Notes: generated from the letters alone by a model not told the origin. Shown: positions 33,677-41,470, counted from the first letter of the stretch. The stretch: DNA of 64,000 nt from WRGT01 sp964450405 (GCA_964450405.1 CAYVCQ010000001.1:248001-312000); one strand, 5' to 3'. A program made the numbers and translations.

Positions 33677-33860
33677 TTTGTCCCCTATTCTCAGTTTTTA
33701 TATCAGTTCAATTTTAATAATTCCGGATAAAAAATGGATAACTTATAATGATTAAATCCTAAATATTTATATTTTTTAAGAACATGTATTTTTACAAAAA
33801 TTTATTCAATTTACTAATATATCATTCAGCTGATAAGAAAAACGTCAAGAAAATTTGCTC

Positions 33861-33888
33861 TTGACATTGTTTTGAATTAGATTATTAT
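33861..33888 (+). promoter_or_regulatory. Sigma70-type promoter
   Basis: TTGACA (33861-33866), 16-bp spacer, TATTAT (33883-33888), about 24 bp before the start of the MshEN-like gene at 33912. Near-consensus -35. Confidence 0.65.
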
Positions 33889-33911
33889 CAAATAAATGCG
33901 GAGAGTTAACC

Positions 33912-34208
33912 ATGGGAAAAATCAACGATAACGAATACAAAATTGGGGAATTTTTCGTTGAAAACGGTATAATTAATGAATCCCAACTGAAAGAAGCCCT
34001 TGAATTGCAGATAGATAACAAAGATAGACTTCTTGGTGAAATACTCGTAACCCTCGGCTTCCTGACGAAAGAAGACCTTATCATGGCTCTTGAAATGTTC
34101 ATGATGATGACAGATTCAGACAATCTGGGCATTGATGAATGGCTCGATCAGGAAGAAATTGACATGATGCTCAAAAAGCTAGATACCACTAAATCAAAAA
34201 GTTCTTGA
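33912..34208 (+). CDS. Small MshEN/T2SSE-N-like domain protein
   Basis: 98 residues. The repeat IGEFFVENGIINESQLKEAL then LLGEILVTLGFLTKEDLIMA is the two-helix pattern of the T2SSE N-terminal (MshEN) domain, which in other proteins can bind c-di-GMP, normally joined to a GspE/PilB ATPase. Here it stands alone with an acidic helical tail (DEWLDQEEIDMMLKKLD). It may be a small adaptor or second-messenger sensor; the key c-di-GMP residues cannot be confirmed by eye. It overlaps the next gene by 4 bp. Confidence 0.7.
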   Translation: MGKINDNEYKIGEFFVENGIINESQLKEALELQIDNKDRLLGEILVTLGFLTKEDLIMALEMFMMMTDSDNLGIDEWLDQEEIDMMLKKLDTTKSKSS

Positions 34209-34657
34209 CAAATGACCGCATATACAAAACAAATGTACCCATGCTAGAGTACGAAGATAACATATGTTTTGCCTGCGGGCAGGAAAACGAAGTCGGGCTT
34301 AAATTAAAGCTCAGATTTGATGACGATACAAAAACCGCTTATGGTGAATTCACTGCACATGAGCTGCTTGAGGGTGTCCCCAATATCATTCATTCAGGAG
34401 TCGTTGCAACAATCCTTGATGAAACAATGGTTACAGTTAATAAATATCTTGAAGTTATGGCTATTACAAGCGAACTTACAATAAGATATTTACAGCCTGC
34501 ATTCATTGGAGAAAATCTTTATATCCGGGGATGGTTTGTAAAAAAGAGTAAAAGAGTTATTGAAAACAGGGCAGAGATCGAAAATGAAATGGGCAAAATT
34601 GTAGCAAGAGCAAAAGGGAAATATATAGAAGTTGATGAAATACCTCAACCTGAATAG
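34205..34657 (+). CDS. PaaI-type hotdog thioesterase
   Basis: 150 residues if started at the TTG 34205; an ATG at 34241 is possible. Hotdog core: NICFACGQENEVGLKLKLRF at the start (a common PaaI-like opening), PNIIHSGVVATILDETM for the active-site helix, and LTIRYLQPAFIGENLYI. Such enzymes hydrolyse acyl-CoA thioesters. It overlaps the MshEN-like gene and is presumably co-transcribed, though no functional link is obvious. Confidence 0.82.
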   Translation: MTNDRIYKTNVPMLEYEDNICFACGQENEVGLKLKLRFDDDTKTAYGEFTAHELLEGVPNIIHSGVVATILDETMVTVNKYLEVMAITSELTIRYLQPAFIGENLYIRGWFVKKSKRVIENRAEIENEMGKIVARAKGKYIEVDEIPQPE

Positions 34658-34721
34658 ATTAAAAGCCCGTCCTTGATTAAACTGATATCAATTACCTGAA
34701 AACAATTCTTAATTTTAAATA

Positions 34722-34805
34722 GCCGAAGTGGTGAAACTGGTAGACGCACCGGACTCAAAATCCGGCGGGGGCAACCTCATAAGGGTTCGATTCCCTTCTT
34801 CGGCA
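34722..34805 (+). tRNA. tRNA-Leu (anticodon CAA)
   Basis: An 84-nt class II tRNA: acceptor stem GCCGAAG/CTTCGGC, D arm GTGGTGAAACTGGTAGACGC, anticodon stem CCGGA/TCCGG with loop CTCAAAA (CAA, decoding UUG), a variable arm GGGGGCAACCTC, T arm AAGGGTTCGATTCCCTT, discriminator A. CCA is not encoded. Confidence 0.95.
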
Positions 34806-34811
34806 AAAAAC

Positions 34812-34910
34812 AGTATCTTCTCAAAAAAAACTGGTAATTATGCTTCCTCCCGCGCCGAAGGCACGGGAGGAATACATTTCACCACCAGTTTTTAAGAAGA
34901 TATAAAAAAA
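34812..34910. repeat. Family D nested inverted repeat after tRNA-Leu
   Basis: Outer arms TATCTTCTCAAAAAAAACTG and CCAGTTTTTAAGAAGATA, inner hairpin TTCCTCCCGCGCC / GCACGGGAGGAA. It shares arms and core with the element at 345-417. Confidence 0.65.
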
Positions 34911-34945
34911 GAGGCTCTCCATTATTCCGGAGAGCCTCTTTTTTT
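34911..34945 (+). terminator. Intrinsic terminator after tRNA-Leu
   Basis: GAGGCTCTCC (34911-34920) pairs with GGAGAGCCTC (34929-34938), followed by TTTTTTT. The 5' side is preceded by AAAAAAA, so it can act in both directions. Confidence 0.9.
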
Positions 34946-35052
34946 ATACACTCAAAGCTGCAGTGCCGATATTTGGCGGGATTTTTGCTAGGGTTTTGGG
35001 GTATGATTTTGGGGCAGCCCCACAGCTTATAGTCTTCTTTATTCTATTTATT

Positions 35053-35250
35053 TTATAGAGGATACAATGTCATTTTATCATTGCTGACCATTTCGCCTCT
35101 GAACTCTCTAATAAGGACGGATAGAGCATCACAAGAGGGTTTTCCACCTTCCTTATGTTTTCTCCCTCTAACGAAGCCCTTACCTCTCTGTTCTTCTCTG
35201 TCAGTCTTAAATATACGTATGTTGTCTTTTTTTGTAACATAACCATTCAT
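35053..35250 (-). CDS. Doubtful small basic protein, 65 aa
   Basis: Opens MNGYVTKKDNIRIFKTDREE and is rich in Lys/Arg (RGKGFVRGRKHKEGGK). Weak GTGAGAG ribosome binding site. No family recognised. It could be a remnant of an accessory gene or not coding at all. Confidence 0.3.
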   Translation of the reverse strand: MNGYVTKKDNIRIFKTDREEQRGKGFVRGRKHKEGGKPSCDALSVLIREFRGEMVSNDKMTLYPL

Positions 35251-35395
35251 TGCACTCTCACTTTACTTTAAAATAAGCATGCTTAAGATTACATGCAGTA
35301 CTGACAGGCTTTATGGATCTGTTGAAAAAAAATGCATCATTAGATTCTTTAAAGTATGCATTCTACCCATAAGAAAGATTACTCATGGAAAAATG

Positions 35396-35437
35396 AAAAA
35401 AGATGCTTCTGCAAAAGTAAATTAAAGCATCTTTTTT
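35396..35437. terminator. Bidirectional intrinsic terminator
   Basis: AAAAAAGATGCTT (35396-35408) is the exact inverse complement of AAGCATCTTTTTT (35425-35437). It suggests that a transcript ends here from at least one side although no firm gene precedes it on the plus strand. Confidence 0.75.
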
Positions 35438-35695
35438 AATGGCAATGCATCACTAATCAACAAATATATAGTACATATATGTATAGTATTAATCAAGCAT
35501 TTTTTTATTTTTATTAAAAAAAATAAAATATTTGCCCTGATAAGCGGTTTCATTAACTTTATCTAAATTGCGATTCCAAAAACCCTGTTTTTGAAACCGC
35601 AGAGAGCCCTGCGGGGCTTATAAAGGGACTGAGTCCCTTTGACCCCAAAAAGATTGAATTTTTGGAACATCCCTAAATCATTAAAGGATTATAAT

Positions 35696-37177
35696 ATGAC
35701 AAATTCTTCACCGGATCATGAAAAAATTTTCGACGAGATTCTGAAAATGAATCCTGAAGAAGCACAGGCTAAACCGGATGCTGTTGGTGAACACCCTGGA
35801 ACAAAAGTTCATGAATCGGAAATAATTTTTAACTTACTACCCGAAGAACTGGAGGAATACCTCAATAAATATGTCATCAACCAGGAATCTTCAATTGAAG
35901 TCATTGCAACAAAAGTCTGTACTCACTTTAATAGAATGAAAATTGAAATGACGATACCTGAAGACCAGCGTATTGTTGGAAACATAAAAAGCAACATGCT
36001 GCTAATAGGTCCAACTGGTGTCGGTAAAACATATATCATTAAGCACATTGCAAATAAAATTGGTGTTCCATTTGTTAAAGCTGATGCAACAAAATTCAGC
36101 GAAACAGGTTATGTCGGAGGCGACGTTGAGGATTTAGTGCGGGAACTGGTTTATGAAGCGGACGGCGACATAGCCAAGGCTGAATATGGAATTATATATA
36201 TCGACGAGATCGATAAAATAGCTGCATCGGGGAATACAACCGGACCTGATGTTTCAAGAACAGGTGTTCAGCGGAATCTTCTTAAATTGATGGAAGAGTC
36301 TGAAGTTGACCTCAAGACTCCGCACGATCTCGCTTCACAGGTTGAGGCGGCAATGGAAGCGCAAAGAACAGGAAAAGTAACACGTAAAAAGATTAATACT
36401 AAAAATATTCTCTTTATTGTATCAGGCGCCTTCTCCACACTCCCGGATATCATAAATAAAAGATTAAACAGGCAGAGCATCGGTTTTGACAAGCTCAGGT
36501 CTTCATCATCTGAAAAACAGGAAATTATAAAACAGCTGCGCACTGAGGATCTGATTGAGTTCGGTTTTGAATCGGAATTTATCGGGCGGCTCCCTGTGTC
36601 AGTGGTACTTAATGAACTCGATATTGAGGGACTTTATAAGATTCTAAAAAACACCCACAGTACCGTTGTATTCGGGAAGAAAATGGATTTTAAAGCATAC
36701 GGCATCGATCTTGAATTCAGCGACGAAGCTCTTCTTGAACTGGCAACAAGAGCACACCTCGAAAAAACAGGCGCACGAGGTCTCCTCAGTGTTTTTGAAA
36801 AACTTCTTATAAAATTTGAAAAGAAACTACCATCGACCAATATAAAAAAATTAGACGTCGACATCGAGCTTATTAACAATCCGGAGAAAGCATTATCAGC
36901 TCTTCTCCTTGAAGACGGCATCAGTAAATTTCAGAAGGATTTTTTAATTGAACATGGAATTTACATTACATTTGATGAAGAGGCATCAGCAAAAATAGAA
37001 AAGAAATCAAATGAATCTAAAGTAAAAGTAAATGTTATCTGTGATGAACTATTCAGGGATTTTTTCCACGGTATAAGACTTATGAATCTTGAACACTTTA
37101 CAATTCCCGGAGATGCGGTTGATAATCCTAAGGAGTTTCTGGATTCTTATATTAAAAAGAATTACAAGCCTGCGTGA
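35696..37177 (+). CDS. Divergent ClpX-like AAA+ ATPase lacking the zinc finger
   Basis: About 493 residues from ATG 35696 (AAAGGATT upstream). AAA+ motifs: Walker A LLIGPTGVGKTYIIKHIA, pore-1 loop ETGYVGGDVEDLVREL, Walker B IIYIDEIDKIA, sensor region FIVSGAFSTLPDII, QSIGFDKL (like the ClpP-docking IGF loop), FIGRLPVSVVLNEL and sensor 2 TGARGLLSVFEKLL. Compared with ClpX, the N-terminal zinc-binding domain is replaced by an acidic leader, the RKH loop is missing (replaced by a longer insertion around RTGKVTRKK), and there is about 100 residues of C-terminal extension. It probably unfolds a special set of substrates, with or without ClpP. Confidence 0.8.
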   Translation: MTNSSPDHEKIFDEILKMNPEEAQAKPDAVGEHPGTKVHESEIIFNLLPEELEEYLNKYVINQESSIEVIATKVCTHFNRMKIEMTIPEDQRIVGNIKSNMLLIGPTGVGKTYIIKHIANKIGVPFVKADATKFSETGYVGGDVEDLVRELVYEADGDIAKAEYGIIYIDEIDKIAASGNTTGPDVSRTGVQRNLLKLMEESEVDLKTPHDLASQVEAAMEAQRTGKVTRKKINTKNILFIVSGAFSTLPDIINKRLNRQSIGFDKLRSSSSEKQEIIKQLRTEDLIEFGFESEFIGRLPVSVVLNELDIEGLYKILKNTHSTVVFGKKMDFKAYGIDLEFSDEALLELATRAHLEKTGARGLLSVFEKLLIKFEKKLPSTNIKKLDVDIELINNPEKALSALLLEDGISKFQKDFLIEHGIYITFDEEASAKIEKKSNESKVKVNVICDELFRDFFHGIRLMNLEHFTIPGDAVDNPKEFLDSYIKKNYKPA

Positions 37178-37220
37178 ATGTAATTTTAAAGATGTATATT
37201 TTTACAAATTTGATGCTCGC

Positions 37221-37249
37221 TTGACAAATAGGTATCCAGATGGTATTAT
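37221..37249 (+). promoter_or_regulatory. Sigma70 promoter of the hicBA module
   Basis: TTGACA (37221-37226), exactly 17 bp, TATTAT (37244-37249), 26 bp before hicB. A direct repeat GGTAT (37231-37235 and 37242-37246, 11 bp apart) overlaps the core promoter and could be an operator for autoregulation. Confidence 0.75.
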
Positions 37250-37274
37250 ATAAAAGTCAACAGGAGTAAAATTT

Positions 37275-37484
37275 ATGAACAATGAAATTATTTTTTATAT
37301 AGAAGAATCTTATGATGGCGGCTATGAAGCGAGAGCTCTTGGTCATCCAATTTTTACAGATGGTGAAACAATCCAGGAATTAAAATCTAATATTAAGGAT
37401 GCAATACACTGCCACTTTGAAGAAGGTGAAGCTCCTCAGATCATTAAACTTCATTTTGTAAAAGAAGAGGCTATTGCTCTTTGA
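37275..37484 (+). CDS. hicB: HicB-family antitoxin (short form)
   Basis: 69 residues. The partial-RNase-H-like HicB fold is recognisable: FYIEESYDGGYEARALGHPI and TDGETIQELKSNIKDAI, ending HCHFEEGEAPQ. There is no C-terminal DNA-binding domain, as in the short HicB (UPF0150) group. AGGAG ribosome binding site. Its stop overlaps the hicA start (TTGA), so toxin synthesis is coupled. It should block HicA by binding its active site. Confidence 0.85.
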   Translation: MNNEIIFYIEESYDGGYEARALGHPIFTDGETIQELKSNIKDAIHCHFEEGEAPQIIKLHFVKEEAIAL

Positions 37485-37726
37485 AAATTCCAAGGGATAT
37501 CGATTATCAGACATTACTAAAAGCTCTTTCACCTCTTGGTTATACAGTTACAAGACAAACCGGCAGTCACATAAGAATTACCACAAAAATGAACGGTGAG
37601 CACCATGTAACTATTCCAGCTCACAGACCAGTTAAGATAGGCACTCTAAACGCAATTTTAACTAATATTGCAGAACATTTTGATTTAACTAAAAATGAAA
37701 TTATGCGGAAAAACTTTTCAGAATAA
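37481..37726 (+). CDS. hicA: HicA-family mRNA interferase toxin
   Basis: 81 residues with a double-stranded-RNA-binding-like fold. The conserved Gly-Ser-His motif TGSHIRITT holds the catalytic His30; VTIPAHRPVKIGTLNAIL is the second conserved block. It starts with TTG overlapping the antitoxin stop. Toxin and antitoxin both appear intact, so the module is probably active in ribosome-independent mRNA cleavage and stabilises this islet or aids persistence. Confidence 0.87.
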   Translation: MKIPRDIDYQTLLKALSPLGYTVTRQTGSHIRITTKMNGEHHVTIPAHRPVKIGTLNAILTNIAEHFDLTKNEIMRKNFSE

Positions 37727-37831
37727 AATAAAGTACTATATTACTCAGCTTTTTTTACGCAATTTTACGAAGACCAAGTGAAATACTCCGAGTGCAGCGG
37801 GTAAACTCTAATGTGCGCGGTTGGACTTTTT

Positions 37832-38722
37832 TCAATCATTCTTATCATATATATCCACAGTAATATTTGTATCTTTATTACTTGTCCATCTTGTTGAATC
37901 AAAATTATCTATATATATCCATTTTATTTGAGCATTATCTTTTCCATAATGCTGCTTTCTTAAAAATCCACGTACATTTACTTCTTTTAATTGTTTATTA
38001 TTTTTATCTAATTCATTATAGTCTTTAGAAATATTTTTATATTGTATATTTTTATCTATGTAGATGCGTTTATTAATCCAACCTGTTTCAGTAATATTCT
38101 CTTTAATAGTTTTAGTTTTTATATTTTTTTTCTCGGCTTTACTATCAACAACCAAAGGTGTTCGATCAGCTTCAAGCATTAATGAAAGAATTGTAACAAA
38201 TGCAAAAGTGTCTTTCCTTTCCTTCAATTGAATAAATGAATTTGGATAATTAATATTTGTATTGTAGACTAAGTTAAGGTCTCCAATTTTTCTACCATCA
38301 AAGGATGCATCATGGTGTTGGATATAATAATTATCTTTTGTACCGATCAATAAACATATTTCATTATTAAAAGTAAAGCCGCCAATTGAAACAATGTTAT
38401 CAAAAAGGACATTTTCAGTTTTTGCTTCAAATAGAAATGAATGTTTCATTAAAATTGGAATTTCATTAGGTACATTTTCAATTTTTGTATTTTTTACTTT
38501 TTCTATAACACCTTCAGTAAGAGTATGAACAATCATTTTTTGTCCAAATCCTAATCTAAAAACGAGTGTAACAAAAACATTGTTGTCTAAATCTTGAATA
38601 TGACTTGGTACATTTTTATACTTTACATAAGATTCCACATCATTAATAAGATTACCGGTAATTGGGAAATCACCAATTGGTATCGAGTGAATTGTATCTG
38701 ATAATTTTACTACTTTACTCAT
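37832..38722 (-). CDS. Orphan accessory protein, 296 aa
   Basis: No family firmly recognised. Soluble, Lys/Asn/Ile-rich, notably more AT-rich in codon use than the neighbours, which suggests transfer. A C-terminal block VRGFLRKQHYGKDNAQIKWI followed by YIDNFDSTRW resembles the short motif at the C-terminus of some phage- and plasmid-encoded proteins, but this is only an impression. It stands alone beside hicBA and may be a further defence or addiction gene. Confidence 0.5.
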   Translation of the reverse strand: MSKVVKLSDTIHSIPIGDFPITGNLINDVESYVKYKNVPSHIQDLDNNVFVTLVFRLGFGQKMIVHTLTEGVIEKVKNTKIENVPNEIPILMKHSFLFEAKTENVLFDNIVSIGGFTFNNEICLLIGTKDNYYIQHHDASFDGRKIGDLNLVYNTNINYPNSFIQLKERKDTFAFVTILSLMLEADRTPLVVDSKAEKKNIKTKTIKENITETGWINKRIYIDKNIQYKNISKDYNELDKNNKQLKEVNVRGFLRKQHYGKDNAQIKWIYIDNFDSTRWTSNKDTNITVDIYDKND

Positions 38723-38776
38723 CTTAATAATAACTCAAAAATATTATTTAAAGTATCAAAGCCAAATGTCACACAA

Positions 38777-40588
38777 CTACTGAATATACGAACTGTCCTT
38801 ATAATTCTTCAATTCTATCAACAGTGCGTTTTTCCTTTCAATGAGCTGTTTTCCAACGAATGTGTCTTTGATTTTTTTAGGCTCTTCGAAGGTATCGATC
38901 ATCTCGAATGTCAGTCTTGTGGGCTCTTTCTTTTTACGGAGATCTATTATTTCATCGGAAGCCGGAAGAATTATGGCGTAAAGAGAATATGGTGTCTGGA
39001 TTAATGCGTGTCCGCGGTTTAGATATGATTCAGAAAATCCTCCGTCAATATTAATCGCTTTTCCATTGGCACTGGCGATCTTCTGTCCCTTGCTTATATC
39101 AACCGGTGTATGACCGAATACAATTCTCTCTACATTAAATTCATACGTCAGTTTATTTATAAATTCGGGGTTGTTGATATTCTGGCCCCAGTAAAGGGTA
39201 TTCTCTTTATGAGTCTCTTTGTCTCTATAAAAATATCTCTCAAATGTTTTCATTGCATCTTTTCCGAACAGCGGCGACTTGGGACCGCACCATAGATAAA
39301 ACATCGTTGCAAGCTGAAACGGTTCCTGTTCTATTCCTGCAAGATAATTTTTACCAATATCCTTTACAACTATTTCAATATGATCAAGCAGCTCCTTCCC
39401 CTTCTTTCCGTAGAGTTCCTCAAACTGTCCATCCTCGGTACTTGGTACAAGGGCATGTATATTCATTATGTAATTATTTATATGATAAAGCTTTCCCTCC
39501 ACAAACAGATATTCCATAAGCCTTTTAATCTGCTTGCTATGGGTAAACTGCCTCACAAGATCATCGATGACCTCCTGCTCCTCATCGGTAAGTCTGAGTG
39601 GGTCGTCAAGAATGAGTGTAGGAAAATTATTATCTGAAAGTCCGGAAGTCTGTCCATTTTTAATCAGGTCGGCAAGTTTTTCCAGATTAAGTCTGCCTGT
39701 CATTCCCAGCTGAGGATACTTTTTAATTGTCTCCTCCTCGAGTTTGAATTGAATTATTGCCAGAGTTTTCTCCATCTTTTTAGACAAATCAAGTTTAGCT
39801 TTAAAATTTCCGCTGATCTTTCCCGGATAAAGTTTTTCAGAAAATGCCTGAAGTTTTGATATATCAATTCCAAGGCGCTTCAGAAAATCAAGCGTGTCAT
39901 ATCTTACACTGATTCTTAAGGCCTCTGCGATGAGAGACTTATTCCCTGCGGCAGCCCCCATCCAGAGAATATCATGATTTCCCCATACAAATTTAACGAA
40001 GGGCTTCAGATCCTTCTGCGAAAGAATCCGGAGAATTTTATCCGGTTCGTCACCTCTGTCGAAAACATCCCCGAGAACAATAAGCTGTCCAAGGATTACC
40101 TGCTTAACGATTTTTGCTAATGCTGTTATTATTTTATCTGCAACTATATCATTCTCAAATACAATATTAGGAACAGGAAAATTCAGAATAAGATTTTCCA
40201 GCAGAGGCTTCAGGTCTCTGTTTATCCCTCCTCTTATCTGATCAAAATCATGCACGCTCTGAACTTTATATCTTGTAATATTTACTAAAGCTGATATTAC
40301 ATCCTGTTTTTCCATCTTCAGATCATCATCTTCAATATATTTCTCTTTCTTAATAATTCTGTCGATATGCTCGAGCTTTTCGTTGGAAAAAGTTTTTGGC
40401 AGAGCTTCATAGGCCGAGCGCCATACAAGGCCGAATCTCCCCTTAAGAATCGAAACAAAACGCTCCCCGGCTCCATGAGGATCACTTATCCAGAGTGTTG
40501 TATCGATATTCATCTCAAGTCTTGATTCGATATCAGCCAGCTCCCGTATAATTTCATGAAACGTAGTTATGTTGTGATCTTCTGACAT
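38777..40588 (-). CDS. fbp: Fructose-1,6-bisphosphatase, class III
   Basis: 603 residues, a little shorter than the usual 640-670. Calcineurin-like metal-binding motifs are complete: DPHGAGERF, VLGDVFDRGDEPDKIL, FVWGNHDILWMGAAAGN, and near the end VFGHTPVDISKGQK with NIDGGFS. Class III enzymes dephosphorylate fructose-1,6-bisphosphate in gluconeogenesis, mostly in Firmicutes and some other anaerobes. Presence supports a gluconeogenic, often fermentative lifestyle. Monocistronic, ending near the accessory gene. Confidence 0.93.
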   Translation of the reverse strand: MSEDHNITTFHEIIRELADIESRLEMNIDTTLWISDPHGAGERFVSILKGRFGLVWRSAYEALPKTFSNEKLEHIDRIIKKEKYIEDDDLKMEKQDVISALVNITRYKVQSVHDFDQIRGGINRDLKPLLENLILNFPVPNIVFENDIVADKIITALAKIVKQVILGQLIVLGDVFDRGDEPDKILRILSQKDLKPFVKFVWGNHDILWMGAAAGNKSLIAEALRISVRYDTLDFLKRLGIDISKLQAFSEKLYPGKISGNFKAKLDLSKKMEKTLAIIQFKLEEETIKKYPQLGMTGRLNLEKLADLIKNGQTSGLSDNNFPTLILDDPLRLTDEEQEVIDDLVRQFTHSKQIKRLMEYLFVEGKLYHINNYIMNIHALVPSTEDGQFEELYGKKGKELLDHIEIVVKDIGKNYLAGIEQEPFQLATMFYLWCGPKSPLFGKDAMKTFERYFYRDKETHKENTLYWGQNINNPEFINKLTYEFNVERIVFGHTPVDISKGQKIASANGKAINIDGGFSESYLNRGHALIQTPYSLYAIILPASDEIIDLRKKKEPTRLTFEMIDTFEEPKKIKDTFVGKQLIERKNALLIELKNYKDSSYIQ

Positions 40589-40670
40589 ATTTCCCCCGGA
40601 ATTTGATTCAATAAATCTAATAGAATGTAAATCTGATTCAAAAGAGATCTATTGTCAATTTATTTTATTT

Positions 40671-40790
40671 GCGCCCCTATCCGCCCTTCGGGCACCTTTC
40701 CCCATGAATGGGGCAAGGGTGATACAGAATATTTAGTATTACCTCTCCTCCCATTCATGGGGGAGATGGCCAGAGGCCAGAGGGGGCGGA
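40671..40790. repeat. Large GC-rich palindrome, family B copy 2
   Basis: Left GCGCCCCTATCCGCCCTTCG then GGCACCTTTCCCCATGAATG; right CCCATTCATGGGGGAGATGG then CCAGAGGCCAGAGGGGGCG; centre CAGAATATTTAGTATT. It takes up the gap between fbp and a small gene. The rest of that 345-bp gap is AT-rich with no feature seen. Confidence 0.8.
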
Positions 40791-40933
40791 ATGGTAAGAA
40801 AATGTTTAATTTCTGATTTTATACGACATAATCCGTCACAAAAATACATAATAATTGCAATTTTTTTTCTTAATAATTCTAACACATCTCTGAGAAATGT
40901 CGATAATTAAGTAAAATATGCAGGAGGTAAAGC

Positions 40934-41062
40934 ATGAGTGTTAGAGAGATTGATAATCTTTTCAGTAAAGGGCTTGAGTCTATGAGAAAAGGAAACTTTC
41001 AGGAAGCTGAAACTTTGTTTGTTAAAGCAAAAACATTGACCCTTGAACTGACCAAAAAATAA
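40934..41062 (+). CDS. Small protein, 42 aa
   Basis: ATG at 40934 follows a perfect AGGAGGT ribosome binding site and the frame ends 3 bp before an intrinsic terminator. The sequence is MSVREIDNLFSKGLESMRKG then NFQEAETLFVKAKTLTLELT and two Lys: a single amphipathic helix-turn-helix that reads like one TPR repeat. Role unknown, but the expression signals make it a convincing gene. Confidence 0.75.
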   Translation: MSVREIDNLFSKGLESMRKGNFQEAETLFVKAKTLTLELTKK

Positions 41063-41065
41063 AAT

Positions 41066-41098
41066 AAAGCCGGCGCAATTGCAGCCGGCTTTTTTTTG
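41066..41098 (+). terminator. Intrinsic terminator after the 42-aa gene
   Basis: AAAGCCGGC (41066-41074) pairs with GCCGGCTTT (41084-41092) followed by a T-run. Classical form. Confidence 0.92.
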
Positions 41099-41170
41099 CT
41101 TTATATTTCTGTTAACTTTTTAATTAAAAAAGCTCTTTCCAGAATGTTGGGATAATAATTAATTTAATTC

Positions 41171-41440
41171 AAACCTTCCTGCCCCCTATCCCCCGGAGGG
41201 GGCACCGAGTATATCAGTTATATCGCTGTTAGTTTTATTCTTATCATATCCACTCACCTGTTTCATTCGGAGTATTGACCATAATTTTTCTTCTGATACG
41301 GTCATGTTGTTTCGAAGATCTTTTGCAAGCTCAACGATATAAGCAGGTGTTTTAATATTGTTATGATTCATAAATTCACTAATAATTTCCCTTTTGCGTG
41401 CCCCCTATGGGGGACAGGGGGACATAGGAATTTCGATTAT
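41171..41440 (-). mobile_element. DUF559 miniature cassette, copy 1
   Basis: Bounded by GC-rich inverted repeats: CTGCCCCCTATCCCCCGGAG then GGGGCACCGAG at one side and GTGCCCCCTATGGGGGACAG then GGGGACATAG at the other. It contains the DUF559 remnant at 41186-41371 on the minus strand. Its sequence is closely related, in opposite orientation, to 60113-60341. It separates the 42-aa gene from leuB. Confidence 0.65.
41186..41371 (-). pseudogene. Internally deleted DUF559 endonuclease-like ORF
   Basis: 61 codons beginning MNHNNIKTPAYIVELAKDLR and NNMTVSEEKLWSILRMKQVS, which is the N-terminal helix of the DUF559 (Vsr-like) family. The core beta-strands with the catalytic Asp/Glu are missing; the frame jumps to a short tail reading into the flanking repeat (DITDILGAPSGG). 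Full members are about 115-125 residues, so the middle has been lost. Confidence 0.65.
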
Positions 41441-41470
41441 CCCAATATTCCGGAATGAGCTATTAATAAT

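Larger units (their letters stand above)
34946..35695. other. Gene-poor region between tRNA-Leu and the ClpX-like gene
   Basis: 750 bp with one doubtful minus-strand ORF (35053-35250). A 20-codon plus-strand frame at 35313-35372 (product begins MDLLKKNASL) has a weak AGG site and is followed by the terminator at 35396. At 35577-35665, CCAAAAA/TTTTTGG encloses GGGACTGAGTCCC and CGGGG/CCCC hairpins just upstream of the ClpX-like gene. Confidence 0.45.

Noticed and set aside
34722..34805. tRNA-Leu as a proven integration site
   Set aside because: No integrase gene and no duplicated tRNA 3' end could be found by eye in the following 4 kb.
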